Assembly (NCBI GenBank): GCA_947626025.1
Contig: CANQQQ010000011.1
Span: 1 to 46,116, forward strand
Length of the DNA: 46,116 nt
Reading direction: 5' to 3'
DNA from: an uncultured Clostridia bacterium
Lineage (GTDB): Bacteria; Bacillota; Clostridia; TANB77; CAG-508
Under the pieces are notes generated by a model. The model was not told the origin of the DNA. It did no database searches and saw only the letters and a program-made list of their open reading frames with translations. The position numbers were made by a program, and so were the translations under genes. Below are positions 28,870 to 38,916 of the stretch, in pieces. Each line of letters starts with the position of its first letter. The stretch's first letter is position 1.

Positions 28870-29180
28870 TGATGCCATCTTTTCCTTTCTTTAGACCTCC
28901 TATGTATTATAATTCATATAGAAATCCATATTATAATAGTTTTAATCACTCACAATCTCATACTCAAAAAAATACATCAATAAATAGTAATTCTTCCAAT
29001 ATGAAAGAAAATAGTCAAGTTCATAATACCCATATTCAAGATGAACAGTGTTTTGATATTTTTGGTATTCGCCTTTATTTTGATGATATTCTGCTAATAT
29101 GTCTTTTATTTTTTCTATATGAGGAAAATGTTAATGATCAATTATTATTTGTTTCTTTATTGTTGTTACTTTCATCTTAA
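28866..29180 (+). CDS. Small Pro/Tyr/Asn-rich protein with hydrophobic C-terminus
   Basis: ATGA overlap with the upstream gene; FGIRLYFDDILLICLLFFLYEENVNDQLLFVSLLLLLS. Confidence 0.7.
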   Translation: MMMPSFPFFRPPMYYNSYRNPYYNSFNHSQSHTQKNTSINSNSSNMKENSQVHNTHIQDEQCFDIFGIRLYFDDILLICLLFFLYEENVNDQLLFVSLLLLLSS

Positions 29181-29190
29181 TATGAAAAAA

Positions 29191-29214
29191 CAAAGCAGTC
29201 TTTGACTGCTTTTG
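29191..29214 (+). terminator. Terminator for the small-ORF operon
   Basis: caaagcagtc ttt gactgcttttg hairpin directly downstream of 29180. Confidence 0.75.
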
Positions 29215-29360
29215 TTGCTAATTTGATTTTATAAATGAAAATTTAAAATAAATAACAATTCTAATATTTTATCTAATAATAATTGTCTATCATTTAAGAA
29301 TAATTTACGCTTATTTGGTTTTCGATAATCTTATTATGTAATTGGTTTTTGCCATTCTAA

Positions 29361-29747
29361 TTATTCTAATATTATTTTATTACCTTTTATATATGCTCTC
29401 CTTTTTATGCTTTTTTCTTCATTTTCGTTTTCTTCTTTCTCCATTTCTCTAACTATATCTGCAATTCTTATTTGTGGTGCATCAATTTCATTTGCTACAA
29501 TTATTGCTTCTCTATTTCCGTTTGCACCAGCATGAGCAAGCCCTCTTATTACACCTAATACTATTACATTTTCTCCTGATATTACTTCTGCTCCTGCTTT
29601 TATATCACCTAGTACTATTATTGTTCCTTCATGCTCTAATTTACTTCCACATCTTAATGAACCATCATAAATTTTTGCATTTGTTTCTTCTATTTTTTGC
29701 CTAAATGTCTGTTCAATACTGTGTAATCCTAATTCATTTTCTTTCAT
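29361..29747 (-). CDS. minC: MinC C-terminal-domain protein (short; lacks the N-terminal domain)
   Basis: GTIIVLGDIKAGAEVISGENVIVLGVIRGLAHAGANGNREAIIVANEIDAPQIRIADIV is the MinC C-terminal beta-helix signature. Confidence 0.85.
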   Translation of the reverse strand: MKENELGLHSIEQTFRQKIEETNAKIYDGSLRCGSKLEHEGTIIVLGDIKAGAEVISGENVIVLGVIRGLAHAGANGNREAIIVANEIDAPQIRIADIVREMEKEENENEEKSIKRRAYIKGNKIILE

Positions 29748-29792
29748 AGTTATACTCCTTTTTCCTATTATTTTTTATTGACAATATATTAC

Positions 29793-31880
29793 TTATCTCT
29801 GTTGTTCTGTGTATGGTCTGGCTGTTACATCTTCTATTATGTCTTCCTCATTCATTCCAAAGTATTGTGCTATTATGTCTCTTGCTGAATATGCTGCATA
29901 ACTTCCTGTTCCTCCACCTTCTATTATTACTGCTATTGCGATCTCTGGTTCGTCATATGGTGCAAATCCAACAAACCATGCATTTGTTGGTCCAGCATTT
30001 GTTTGTGCAGAACCTGTCTTTCCTCCTATTTTGAACCCAAAATTTCTAAATACTGAATATGCAGTTCCTCCAGTTTCACTTGTAACGTCTTTCATTCCTT
30101 CTAATATAGCATCTATATATTCTTGTGAAATTTCTAAATTTTCTGATTGATCATTTGTATCTCCTAATATTTGCCTTGTGTATTCTTGTATTTCTGCTTT
30201 TGATACTTCTGTTCCATATGATGTTTTTATTGTTTTTACTATTGTTGGAGAAATTCTATTTCCTCCATTTACTAATGTGCTTACATATTTTGCCATTTGT
30301 ATTGGTGTAAAAGCGTGATCTCCTTGACCTATTGAAGCATTTAATGTAAGCCCTACAGACCATTGTTCTTTTCTTAGTGCCATTGCTACTTCTGGACTTG
30401 CTATAGTACCTGCTGCTTCACTTGGAAGTTCTATTCCTGTTTTTACTCCTAGACCAAAATATTTTGCATATCTTGCTATCTGTTCTATTCCTGTTCTATA
30501 TCCTGCTTCATAGAAAAAATAGTTACACGAATGTTTTAGTGCATCTGTTACATTTAAATATCCATGTACACTTCTTTTTTGATTATACAACCAACATGCT
30601 GGATGATGTCCTAATGGATATGGTCCAGAATCATTTATTTTTTCTTTTATTCCTATTTTTCCTTCTTGTAAAGAAGATATTGCTGTTAGCATCTTAAATG
30701 TTGAACCTGGTGCATATGTTCCACTTATAGCTCTATTGAATTCAGATGCCCCTTCTCCTAATCCTTTTCCAGATGCCATATCACTTGGACTAAATTCCGG
30801 ATTACTTGCCATTGCTAAGACTTCTCCGTTTTTTACATTCATTACAACAATTGCTCCTGCTGTAGCGTCATACTTTTTTCCTCCAGAATAACCGGTAGTT
30901 CTAATTGTGTTAATTGTGTCAGCTAGCGCTTTTTCTGTTACTGCTTGTAAGTTCGCATCTAATGTTAATACAAGTGTAGATCCTTGTATTGCTTCTTCTG
31001 CTATATTTTCATTTGTGATTGTTCCATCAACGTCCATATCTATTTGTCTTATTCCATTAGTTCCTTTTAGATATTTCTCAAAAAGATTTTCAACTCCTGT
31101 TTTTCCTATATAATCATTTATTGAATATCCTTCACTTTTTTTCTCATTATATTCTTTTTCGTTTATTCTACCAATATATCCTAATACATGTGAAGCTAAG
31201 TTTCCGTTTGGATATGTTCTAGTAGCTTTTGTGACTATTGTTAGTCCTCCTACATAATCATTTAATTCTGAGAAGTTACTAACACTTGCCTCACTAATAT
31301 TATCTGCTATTGATATTGATCTTGTAGAACTATAACCTTCTGTTGTTATTCTATATCTTATTCCTATTATTTTTCTTGCATCTTCTACACTATAATTTGT
31401 CACTTCATATCTATCTCTAAAATAATTAAATGCATCTTCTGCAGTCGCATTGCTATCTAACTTGTACGTCTTTTTCCAAGATTTAAGTTTTTCTTCGTCT
31501 TTAATTGTAAATTCAAATGGATTTATATTTATTGGAAATGTGTCTATGTATGAGTCTCCATTTTTTTCTAGTATTGCAATTATATTTAATATTGTTTGAT
31601 TTAATGTTTCATTATCTGAGTTTGTTTTATATAGTTCTGCACTATACCCTAAATCTACTGTTGCTAATAAATTTCCACTACTATCTGTTATATTACCTCT
31701 TGCTGCATATAGTGTACTTTCTCTAGTTAGACGTATGTTTGAAGTTTCTCTATATTCTGCTCCATTTATTATCTGGAGGCTAAATAATCTTAATAATAGT
31801 ATTATACCAAATATATATATTATAAAAGTTAATATATTAAATCGTAATCTTGTATTTGGTTGTTTTATGTATATGTTCAT
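29793..31880 (-). CDS. mrdA: Penicillin-binding protein 2
   Basis: GTYAPGSTFK (SxxK), SCNYFF (SxN), KTGSAQT (KTG), PBP dimerisation domain; in mreBCD cluster. Confidence 0.95.
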   Translation of the reverse strand: MNIYIKQPNTRLRFNILTFIIYIFGIILLLRLFSLQIINGAEYRETSNIRLTRESTLYAARGNITDSSGNLLATVDLGYSAELYKTNSDNETLNQTILNIIAILEKNGDSYIDTFPININPFEFTIKDEEKLKSWKKTYKLDSNATAEDAFNYFRDRYEVTNYSVEDARKIIGIRYRITTEGYSSTRSISIADNISEASVSNFSELNDYVGGLTIVTKATRTYPNGNLASHVLGYIGRINEKEYNEKKSEGYSINDYIGKTGVENLFEKYLKGTNGIRQIDMDVDGTITNENIAEEAIQGSTLVLTLDANLQAVTEKALADTINTIRTTGYSGGKKYDATAGAIVVMNVKNGEVLAMASNPEFSPSDMASGKGLGEGASEFNRAISGTYAPGSTFKMLTAISSLQEGKIGIKEKINDSGPYPLGHHPACWLYNQKRSVHGYLNVTDALKHSCNYFFYEAGYRTGIEQIARYAKYFGLGVKTGIELPSEAAGTIASPEVAMALRKEQWSVGLTLNASIGQGDHAFTPIQMAKYVSTLVNGGNRISPTIVKTIKTSYGTEVSKAEIQEYTRQILGDTNDQSENLEISQEYIDAILEGMKDVTSETGGTAYSVFRNFGFKIGGKTGSAQTNAGPTNAWFVGFAPYDEPEIAIAVIIEGGGTGSYAAYSARDIIAQYFGMNEEDIIEDVTARPYTEQQR

Positions 31881-31908
31881 TTATGCCTCCTTTCTTTATT
31901 TGTATTTT

Positions 31909-32445
31909 TTAAAAATATCTTGTTAATATATTACTTTCTTTAAATGTTCCTTCTATAAAGTATCCTGCTTTTCTTATTATTGGATATATAATTACTGTTA
32001 TTATAACATTATAGATTACCTCTATAACTAATGTTTTGATTAGTATTCCGATTTCTACAATGTTGTATGATAATACTATGCTTTGAATTACATATAATGC
32101 TACTTCATATATTATTGTTGCTATCATTACCATAGTCATTATCATAACTCTACTGTCTTTTGAAAAGTTTTTATCTATGTATCCCCCTATTAACCCTATT
32201 ATTCCAAGCATTACTGATGATATTCCTATGTTTCTACCAATTAATGCATCTAAGAAAAATCCATATATTATTCCAAAACATAATCCATATTTTCTCCCCA
32301 GAAATAATCCTATAAATAGTGCTAATATTATAAATAAATTTGGCTTTATTCCTGCTATATTGAACCAATTAAAAAAGTTTGATTGAAGGAAATATATTAC
32401 GAAAAATATTAAAATTAGAAATATTACTATTAGCGTTCTTTTCAT
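31909..32445 (-). CDS. mreD: Rod shape-determining protein MreD
   Basis: Multi-TM protein between mreC and mrdA. Confidence 0.9.
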   Translation of the reverse strand: MKRTLIVIFLILIFFVIYFLQSNFFNWFNIAGIKPNLFIILALFIGLFLGRKYGLCFGIIYGFFLDALIGRNIGISSVMLGIIGLIGGYIDKNFSKDSRVMIMTMVMIATIIYEVALYVIQSIVLSYNIVEIGILIKTLVIEVIYNVIITVIIYPIIRKAGYFIEGTFKESNILTRYF

Positions 32446-32463
32446 TTATATTCCTCCTTCTTT

Positions 32464-33276
32464 TTAATTTACAATTACTAGTACTGTTTCTAATTTGTTA
32501 AAATCTACTGCTGGTGTTATGGTTGCATATCTATCTGTTATGTTTTTTGTGTTTTCTATTTTACTAACGGTTCCTACCATTATTCCTTTTGGATAAATTC
32601 CTCCCATTCCTGAGGTGCACACTGTATCATTTTCTAATATTTCTGCGCTTGTAGATATATATGTTGCTCTTAAATTATTTGTTTCTAGAGTTCCTTTACA
32701 AATAGCTGTGTCCCCTGTTGATCCAAATGTTATACTTATTGCACTTGATGGATCTATTATTGTCTGAACTTTTGCAGTGTTTTTTGTTACAGATATTACA
32801 TGTCCTACTAGTCCTTTATCTGCTATTACTATCATATTTTCAGCAATTCCATCTTCTGTGCCAACATTAATTATGAATGTTGCACTATAATTACTTGTAT
32901 CTTTGTTTATGATATATGCTGGAATTGTTGTATATGATGTGTATTTTTCTGTAAGTTCCAAATATTCTTTTAGTGTTGCATTTTGTGCTTTTATTATTTC
33001 TAATTCTCTTAATTGTTGCTCTAGCTCACTATTCTCTTGTTTTAATTTTTCATTTTCATCGCTTAATTGTTCTATGTTCGTAAAAAAGCTTGTGTTTCCT
33101 GCTATTCCGTTCTTTAAATATGTGTATCCATTTTGTATTGGCATAACAATAGCATTTATAGCATTTCCTAAATAAGAAACACTACTTAATTCAGTATTTG
33201 ATAATACAACTAGTAATACTAATATTACTATAGTTATAATTATTCCTATTGCTCCACCTTTTTTATTGTTATACAT
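32464..33276 (-). CDS. mreC: Rod shape-determining protein MreC
   Basis: N-terminal TM, coiled coil, beta-barrel region (VGTEDGIAENMIVIADKGLVGHVISV). Confidence 0.95.
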   Translation of the reverse strand: MYNNKKGGAIGIIITIVILVLLVVLSNTELSSVSYLGNAINAIVMPIQNGYTYLKNGIAGNTSFFTNIEQLSDENEKLKQENSELEQQLRELEIIKAQNATLKEYLELTEKYTSYTTIPAYIINKDTSNYSATFIINVGTEDGIAENMIVIADKGLVGHVISVTKNTAKVQTIIDPSSAISITFGSTGDTAICKGTLETNNLRATYISTSAEILENDTVCTSGMGGIYPKGIMVGTVSKIENTKNITDRYATITPAVDFNKLETVLVIVN

Positions 33277-33313
33277 ATATTTATCCCTTCTTTATAATTT
33301 TTTGTTAAATATC

Positions 33314-34360
33314 TTATCTATTTTTTCTAGCATTTATCAGTACTGTCCTTAATTGCTCTAAGTCTTCTATCGTTTTTCCAGTTCCTTTTACGACACATTC
33401 TAATGGATCGTCTGCTACATATGATGGCATTCCTGTTTTCATTGTTACTAATTTGTCTAAATTTTCAATTAGTGCTCCTCCTCCTGCAAGTACAATTCCT
33501 TTTTCCATTATATCTGATGCAAGTTCTGGAGGTGTTTTTTCTAATGAAGATTTTATTACTTCTATTATTTCGTTTATAGATGGTTCCATTGCTTCTTTTA
33601 CTTGTGATGATGTTAATACACAAGATCCAGGAAGTCCTGTACTTAAATCTCTTCCTATTACTTCCATTGTTTTTTCCGTCATGAGTGGAAGTGCACAACC
33701 AATTTCTTTTTTTACTTGCTCTGCTGTTGTTTCTCCTATTAATATATTTTGTGTCTTTTTTACATAGTCTACAATATCGTTATTTAGTTCATCACCTGCA
33801 ACTCTTAATGAACTACTGTTTACTATTCCTCCTAATGATATAACTGCTACTTCTGTTGTTCCTCCTCCAATGTCTACAATTATGCTTCCACTAGGTGCTG
33901 CTACGTCTATTCCAGCTCCTATTGCTGCTGCCATTGGTTCTTCTATTAGATATACTTCTTTTGCTCCAGCATGCATTACTGCTTCTTCTACGGCTCTTTC
34001 TTCAACTTCCGTAATTCCTGATGGAACTCCAACAACTACTTTTGGTCTACCTGCATTATATCTACTTGATACTTTTGTTATTAAATTTTTTAATAATAAT
34101 TGTGTTGCTTTAAAGTCCGCAATTACCCCATCTTTAAGTGGTCTAACTGCTCTTATTTCATTTGGCGTTCTTCCTAGCATTTCTTTTGCATCAAGACCTG
34201 TAGCTAGTATGTTATCAGTTTTTGTATTAATTGCAACAACTGATGGTTCATTAAGTACTATACCTTTTCCTTTAACCGTCACTAATATATTAGCCGTACC
34301 TAAGTCTATCCCCATGTCTTTTGAACCTAATTTAAAAAAGTTTCTGCTTTTATTTTTCAT
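33314..34360 (-). CDS. mreB: Rod shape-determining protein MreB
   Basis: MGIDLGTANILVTVKGKGIVLNEPSVVAI, VDIGGGTTEVAVISLGGIV. Confidence 0.98.
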   Translation of the reverse strand: MKNKSRNFFKLGSKDMGIDLGTANILVTVKGKGIVLNEPSVVAINTKTDNILATGLDAKEMLGRTPNEIRAVRPLKDGVIADFKATQLLLKNLITKVSSRYNAGRPKVVVGVPSGITEVEERAVEEAVMHAGAKEVYLIEEPMAAAIGAGIDVAAPSGSIIVDIGGGTTEVAVISLGGIVNSSSLRVAGDELNNDIVDYVKKTQNILIGETTAEQVKKEIGCALPLMTEKTMEVIGRDLSTGLPGSCVLTSSQVKEAMEPSINEIIEVIKSSLEKTPPELASDIMEKGIVLAGGGALIENLDKLVTMKTGMPSYVADDPLECVVKGTGKTIEDLEQLRTVLINARKNR

Positions 34361-35073
34361 GAATATTCCCTTCTCCTTCTTTTTTTTTGAAACATTATAC
34401 TTTCATATCGATTATTTTTTCCTATCACTACATGATCTAATAATTCTATGCCCATTATATCTGCTGCTTCATAAATTCTATCAGTTGTCCTAAAGTCTTG
34501 TTCACTAGGTGTTGGATCGCCACTTGGATGATTATGTATTAATATTATTTTAGGTGCTTGCATTTTTACAGGTTCTGCCAATACTGTTTTTGGCTCTAAT
34601 ACTGCATAGTTAGTTCCACCTATTGATAAGTCTATGATTTTTATTATTATATTTTTTGAATTAAGGATAATTAGTTTTGCAATTTCTCTATCTTCATTAG
34701 ACATTTCACTCATAAATATTTTTGCAATGTCTTCTGTTGTTTTTATTTTTTGCTCAGTAGTTTTAATAGGACTAAGCATCCTCTTTGATAATTCAGATAT
34801 TGCTAATATTTGTAATGCTTTTACCCTCCCTATGCCTTTTATAGATGTTAATTCATTTATTGTTAATTCCCCAAGAAAGGTTAAATTATTCTTATCTTTT
34901 TTATTATTTAATGCAAGTATCTTTTGTGCTAAATTTAGTGCTGAGTCTTGCTTTGTTCCTGTCTTTATAATTATTGCCAATAGTTCTGTATTAGATAACT
35001 TTTTTGCTCCATACATTTCAAGTTTTTCGTATGGTTTTTCACTATCTGGAAGCTCTTTCATTTTTATCGTCAT
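34357..35073 (-). CDS. radC: RadC/DUF2466 (JAB-domain) protein
   Basis: HNHPSGDPTPSEQD metal-binding motif, HhH SIKGIGRVKALQI; overlaps mreB by 4 nt. Confidence 0.95.
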   Translation of the reverse strand: MTIKMKELPDSEKPYEKLEMYGAKKLSNTELLAIIIKTGTKQDSALNLAQKILALNNKKDKNNLTFLGELTINELTSIKGIGRVKALQILAISELSKRMLSPIKTTEQKIKTTEDIAKIFMSEMSNEDREIAKLIILNSKNIIIKIIDLSIGGTNYAVLEPKTVLAEPVKMQAPKIILIHNHPSGDPTPSEQDFRTTDRIYEAADIMGIELLDHVVIGKNNRYESIMFQKKRRRREYS

Positions 35074-35154
35074 ATTTCTTCTTCCTCTCTTTTTATTTTT
35101 GCCCCCAAATTTTATAGTGTTTGCATTATTTTAATTATGTCCTCTAATTTTTAT

Positions 35155-35412
35155 TTAAAATTTTCTGTATAAGAATATTGCTATTGCTAGTCCTAAAATG
35201 CTAGCTATATTTATTTTAAATGTTAGACCAAATGTTAAGACAATAACCCCCATATCTAAAGTTATTGGAGATGTTAATCCAAAGTTACTTCCATAACCAA
35301 ACCACCAAAGTGCGTCTATGTTTGCTACTAATTCTCCTATTAAACTTCCTAATACTATTCCACATAATATGAATATCATAAGAATCCATATGTTTTTTTC
35401 TTTTGTTGCCAT
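35155..35412 (-). CDS. DUF4321-type small membrane protein
   Basis: Small two/three-TM protein with FGLTSPITLDMGVIVLTFGLTFKINIAS, upstream of radC-mreB. Confidence 0.8.
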   Translation of the reverse strand: MATKEKNIWILMIFILCGIVLGSLIGELVANIDALWWFGYGSNFGLTSPITLDMGVIVLTFGLTFKINIASILGLAIAIFLYRKF

Positions 35413-35605
35413 ATTAATACCTCTTTCTTATAATTTACTATTTTTCTTACGGATTTCTACGAAACCAGTTTATCCCTAATATTATATATTGTTACCAATA
35501 ATTTTTCAATAGAAATCTAACAATTTATGAATTTTTCTATATTTTAATTACCAAATTTTGTGCCTTTATTTTTGTATGATAAAGTATTATAATTATTATA
35601 TAGGG

Positions 35606-35634
35606 TTGACATAAATATAGCTTTGTTTTAATTT
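35606..35634 (+). promoter_or_regulatory. Promoter TTGACA-17-TAATTT
   Basis: ttgacataaatatagctttgttttaattt upstream of 35712. Confidence 0.6.
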
Positions 35635-35711
35635 GCTCAAAGAGTATCTATATTTATCATTTTGGATAATGTCAAAGTTAACTAAAATATACTGAAGGAA
35701 TGATTTTATTT

Positions 35712-36308
35712 ATGGAAATTAAACAGTTGCGTGAAGATAAATATGAAGTTGTTTTACATATTGATGATTTAGAAAAATTTAATATTGACTTTATAGAATT
35801 TATGTCTTCTAAAATTGAAGATCTTGAACTTTTTTCTATTATGCTTAATTATTTAGATAAATTTTGTAATTTTACCTTAAAAAATAAAAAAATTATTTTT
35901 GAAACTTTTTTTATAGATAATTCTTATTTTTTAATCGAATTTTATATTATAGGAATTCTTTCGCAAGATGGGAGCTTTATATCTAAAGCTGGAAATAGTA
36001 TATCCGTAGCTGATACCCCATCTTTAGTATTCCGATTTTCTTGTTTTGATTTTCTTTGTGATTTCTTTAATTATATAGTAAATATTGAAAGAAAAAAATT
36101 TTTATTGAATTTTTTTAAAATTTTTAAATATAAAAATAATTATTATATAATTATTGATAATTCGATTTTTTTAACTAAGTTATATGATTTTATATTTTTA
36201 CAAATTGCAGAGTTCGCTGAGTTTGTTTCTTGTTCAGAAATTTTTGCCAGAAGGCTTACGGAATTAGGGTGTTTCGTCAATATAATGGATTTTAAAAGTT
36301 TGAACTAA
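35712..36308 (+). CDS. Divergent MecA-like adaptor protein
   Basis: MEIKQLREDKYEVVLHIDDLEKFNIDFIEFMSSKIEDLELFSIMLNYLDK and C-terminal ...LQIAEFAEFVSCSEIFARRLTELGCFVNIMDFKSL resemble MecA N- and C-terminal patterns. Start chosen by RBS spacing. Confidence 0.6.
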   Translation: MEIKQLREDKYEVVLHIDDLEKFNIDFIEFMSSKIEDLELFSIMLNYLDKFCNFTLKNKKIIFETFFIDNSYFLIEFYIIGILSQDGSFISKAGNSISVADTPSLVFRFSCFDFLCDFFNYIVNIERKKFLLNFFKIFKYKNNYYIIIDNSIFLTKLYDFIFLQIAEFAEFVSCSEIFARRLTELGCFVNIMDFKSLN

Positions 36309-36353
36309 TTTTTCTATTTTAAGTCTTTAATATTATTAAATAATAAATTTTTA

Positions 36354-36385
36354 AAATAAGGACACAGATTTTCTGTGCCCTTATT
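36354..36385. terminator. Bidirectional hairpin terminator between mecA-like and SASP genes
   Basis: aataaggacacaga tttt ctgtgcccttatt plus T-run. Confidence 0.75.
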
Positions 36386-36403
36386 TTTTATTATTTTATT
36401 AAA

Positions 36404-36571
36404 TTATTGTGTTTTTCTGTTTGCTATTTCAATGGCTTTTGTTACAATATTACCACATGTTTTTGAAGATACATTTCCCCATCCACCATCTTTTCTTACT
36501 TCGTCATAAACTCCTAATTCTTTTGCTATTTCTTCTTTTAATTTATCTGACATTAATCCTTTTCTAGACAT
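36404..36571 (-). CDS. Alpha/beta-type small acid-soluble spore protein
   Basis: Translated by hand: MSRKGLMSDKLKEEIAKELGVYDEVRKDGGWGNVSSKTCGNIVTKAIEIANRKTQ, classic SASP pattern; AAGGAG upstream. Absent from the supplied ORF track. Confidence 0.95.
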   Translation of the reverse strand: MSRKGLMSDKLKEEIAKELGVYDEVRKDGGWGNVSSKTCGNIVTKAIEIANRKTQ

Positions 36572-36839
36572 ATTTATTTTTCTCCTTACGAGAAGATATT
36601 TAAATTATAATTTATTTAAATTTTTAATAATTATTTATTATTTTATTTATTATTATTTTTTATTTAATTTATTTATTTTTTAATTTATTTTTTATTATTT
36701 TTTTATTTATTTTATTATTAATTATTTTTTTATTTTATAATTTATTTTTTTCTTCTCAGTATTATTATTTCTATTTTTTTATTTATTATGCACATGGTGA
36801 TTTTATTTTTCTGGAAATAGTTTCTATTTTTATAAAATT

Positions 36840-38201
36840 TTATGTCGTTAATGTTCCATTTGGTGTATTAATAATTACTAATATATCTTCTTCTTTTCCT
36901 GTTGTTGCATTTATATATACTAAGAATTCATTGTCTCCTAGTTTCCCTTGAAATTCCCAACAATATATTTCAGTATCGTATTCTGTCGGTATTATTGCTA
37001 GTCTTTCGCTTGTAAGCTCTAAACTTTTATTTATTTTTTGTCTTGCTTCGTCTACACTTATTGTGTTTTGAGCAAATTCTCTCACCGTATGGCAATTTAA
37101 ATATCCACTTGATTCAAATCCTAGTATTTCTCCATCATCTAATGCTATTTTTACTTTTATTAAGTCAGGATAACATATTACTCCATCTTGTTGGTATGCA
37201 TAATTTATTGTTATCATTCCTGATTGAGTAAGATAATAGTTTTCTTTCATATTTGAATATCCATTTGCTTCTAAAAATTTTAATGCTCTTTCATTTGCCT
37301 CATCTGCTGATATTATTTCTTCCTCTACATCTCTATTATAATTCATATATACTACATGTCCACCTTTTTGTGAGACAGATATTACCATTTGATTTTCTTC
37401 ATCATCATTCAATTTTATAGAAAAATCATATGAAGGTATATTTCCATTTTCTGATAGACCATTTCCTGTTATTTCTTTTATTTTATCTTCTCCTATAAAT
37501 TTTTTTGCAATTTCTTTTGCTTTTTCTTCATCTATGTCTTCTCCTGTTAATCCTCTTCTTTCTCTACTTGTCATGTGTTCTGAAAATGCTCCATCATATA
37601 TTAACCCAGTATAATCATGGAATGTTCCTTCAATAGAGTTAAAACTGTCCTTAGACAGATTGCTTACTTCTTGTGCTAAGTCTGCTCCTTGTTTTCCTGT
37701 TAATTCTTTCCAACTTATTGTTCCATTATTTAATTCGTTTGAAAGTTCATTTAACGCATCTTTTAATTGTACACTATATTCATGCATACTTATCAAGTTA
37801 TCTAGTTCTTCTTGTGATAGTTCTTCGTTATTTATATTTTTTCTTGATAATGAGTAGCTATAGTCACTTACTTGATTTAAGAATTTCGCAGCGTTTGATA
37901 ATCCTTCTGTTGATATTGGTATTTGCGATAAATATGTGCCTGCTAAATTTGCTTCTCTCCACACATATGTTAATGTTTCTGCACCATGTTCTGCAGATGT
38001 AGATATTGCTGATTTTGCTAAATATGTTTCCATACTATCTACATAATTGATGAATTCGTAAAATGAATAATTATATGAATTTTCCATTGCTAGTTCATAT
38101 TTATGGTTATTTTTATATAACTCAACTCCTAAAACAATTGCTACAACTAATATTATTAATATTAAAATTGTTGTACCATATTTTTTTAACCAATCTTTCA
38201 T
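36840..38201 (-). CDS. ypeB: Germination protein YpeB
   Basis: N-terminal TM, WREANLAGTYLSQIPIS..., PepSY-like repeats; directly downstream of sleB. Confidence 0.92.
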   Translation of the reverse strand: MKDWLKKYGTTILILIILVVAIVLGVELYKNNHKYELAMENSYNYSFYEFINYVDSMETYLAKSAISTSAEHGAETLTYVWREANLAGTYLSQIPISTEGLSNAAKFLNQVSDYSYSLSRKNINNEELSQEELDNLISMHEYSVQLKDALNELSNELNNGTISWKELTGKQGADLAQEVSNLSKDSFNSIEGTFHDYTGLIYDGAFSEHMTSRERRGLTGEDIDEEKAKEIAKKFIGEDKIKEITGNGLSENGNIPSYDFSIKLNDDEENQMVISVSQKGGHVVYMNYNRDVEEEIISADEANERALKFLEANGYSNMKENYYLTQSGMITINYAYQQDGVICYPDLIKVKIALDDGEILGFESSGYLNCHTVREFAQNTISVDEARQKINKSLELTSERLAIIPTEYDTEIYCWEFQGKLGDNEFLVYINATTGKEEDILVIINTPNGTLTT

Positions 38202-38270
38202 TTTTATATCCTACCTTTCTCAGTTACAAATTAAGTTTAAAAAATTGTTTACTTTTATTTTTTAAACTTT

Positions 38271-38798
38271 TTATTTACAAAATTTATGCTTTCCAATTGT
38301 TGTTATTTCTTGTCTTGACCATATCCATTTACTCGTTGCTGTACTTGGATTAAAGTAATATAGTGCTCCATGTGTGGGATCCCACCCATTTAAAGCATCT
38401 TGTGCAGCTTTTACTACTGATGAACTTTCATCTATCGGTACATTTATTTGTCCATCAGATACTGCTGTAAATGCACCGCTTTGGTATATTACTCCTGCTA
38501 TTGTATTTGGAAAACTTGAACTGCTTACTCTATTTAAAATAACTGCTCCAACTGCTACCTGTCCTTCATATGGTTCTCCCCTTGCTTCTCCATTTATTGC
38601 TCTTGCCATTAGTTGCAAATCTGAAGTTGAACCTGCATTTGATGCACCATAGGTTCTATCAATTTTATTGATTAATTTTATATTTAATAATAATAATAAA
38701 ATTAATAATATTGTTATAATTATTGTTCTCTTTTTCATTTTCTTCCTCACTTTATATTTTTTGTTTTTATTTTGCTTATTTTTTGATAATTTATTCAT
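38271..38798 (-). CDS. sleB: SleB-type cell wall hydrolase (spore cortex-lytic enzyme catalytic domain)
   Basis: MARAINGEARGEPYEGQVAVGAVILNRVSSSSFPNTIAGVIYQ...NPSTATSKWIWSRQEITTIGKHKF. Confidence 0.93.
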   Translation of the reverse strand: MNKLSKNKQNKNKKYKVRKKMKKRTIIITILLILLLLLNIKLINKIDRTYGASNAGSTSDLQLMARAINGEARGEPYEGQVAVGAVILNRVSSSSFPNTIAGVIYQSGAFTAVSDGQINVPIDESSSVVKAAQDALNGWDPTHGALYYFNPSTATSKWIWSRQEITTIGKHKFCK

Positions 38799-38916
38799 TT
38801 TTCTTTAATAAATATGTGATTGCTTAAATTTCAAACATGTCAAAATTAATATTAGTATAGTAATTTACTAATTTTAATGATATAATTTTGATATATTATG
38901 AAAGAGGGATTTAAAT

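Noticed and set aside
33465-33698. 77-aa minus-strand ORF inside mreB
   Set aside because: Alternate-frame overlap of a highly conserved gene; Arg/Asn/Ser low-complexity product.
33870-34493. 207-aa plus-strand ORF
   Set aside because: Antisense to mreB/radC; no family signature.
36600-36840. Low-complexity ttattattt tract near the SASP gene as a regulatory element
   Set aside because: Simple A/T low complexity with no definable unit or pairing; likely filler.
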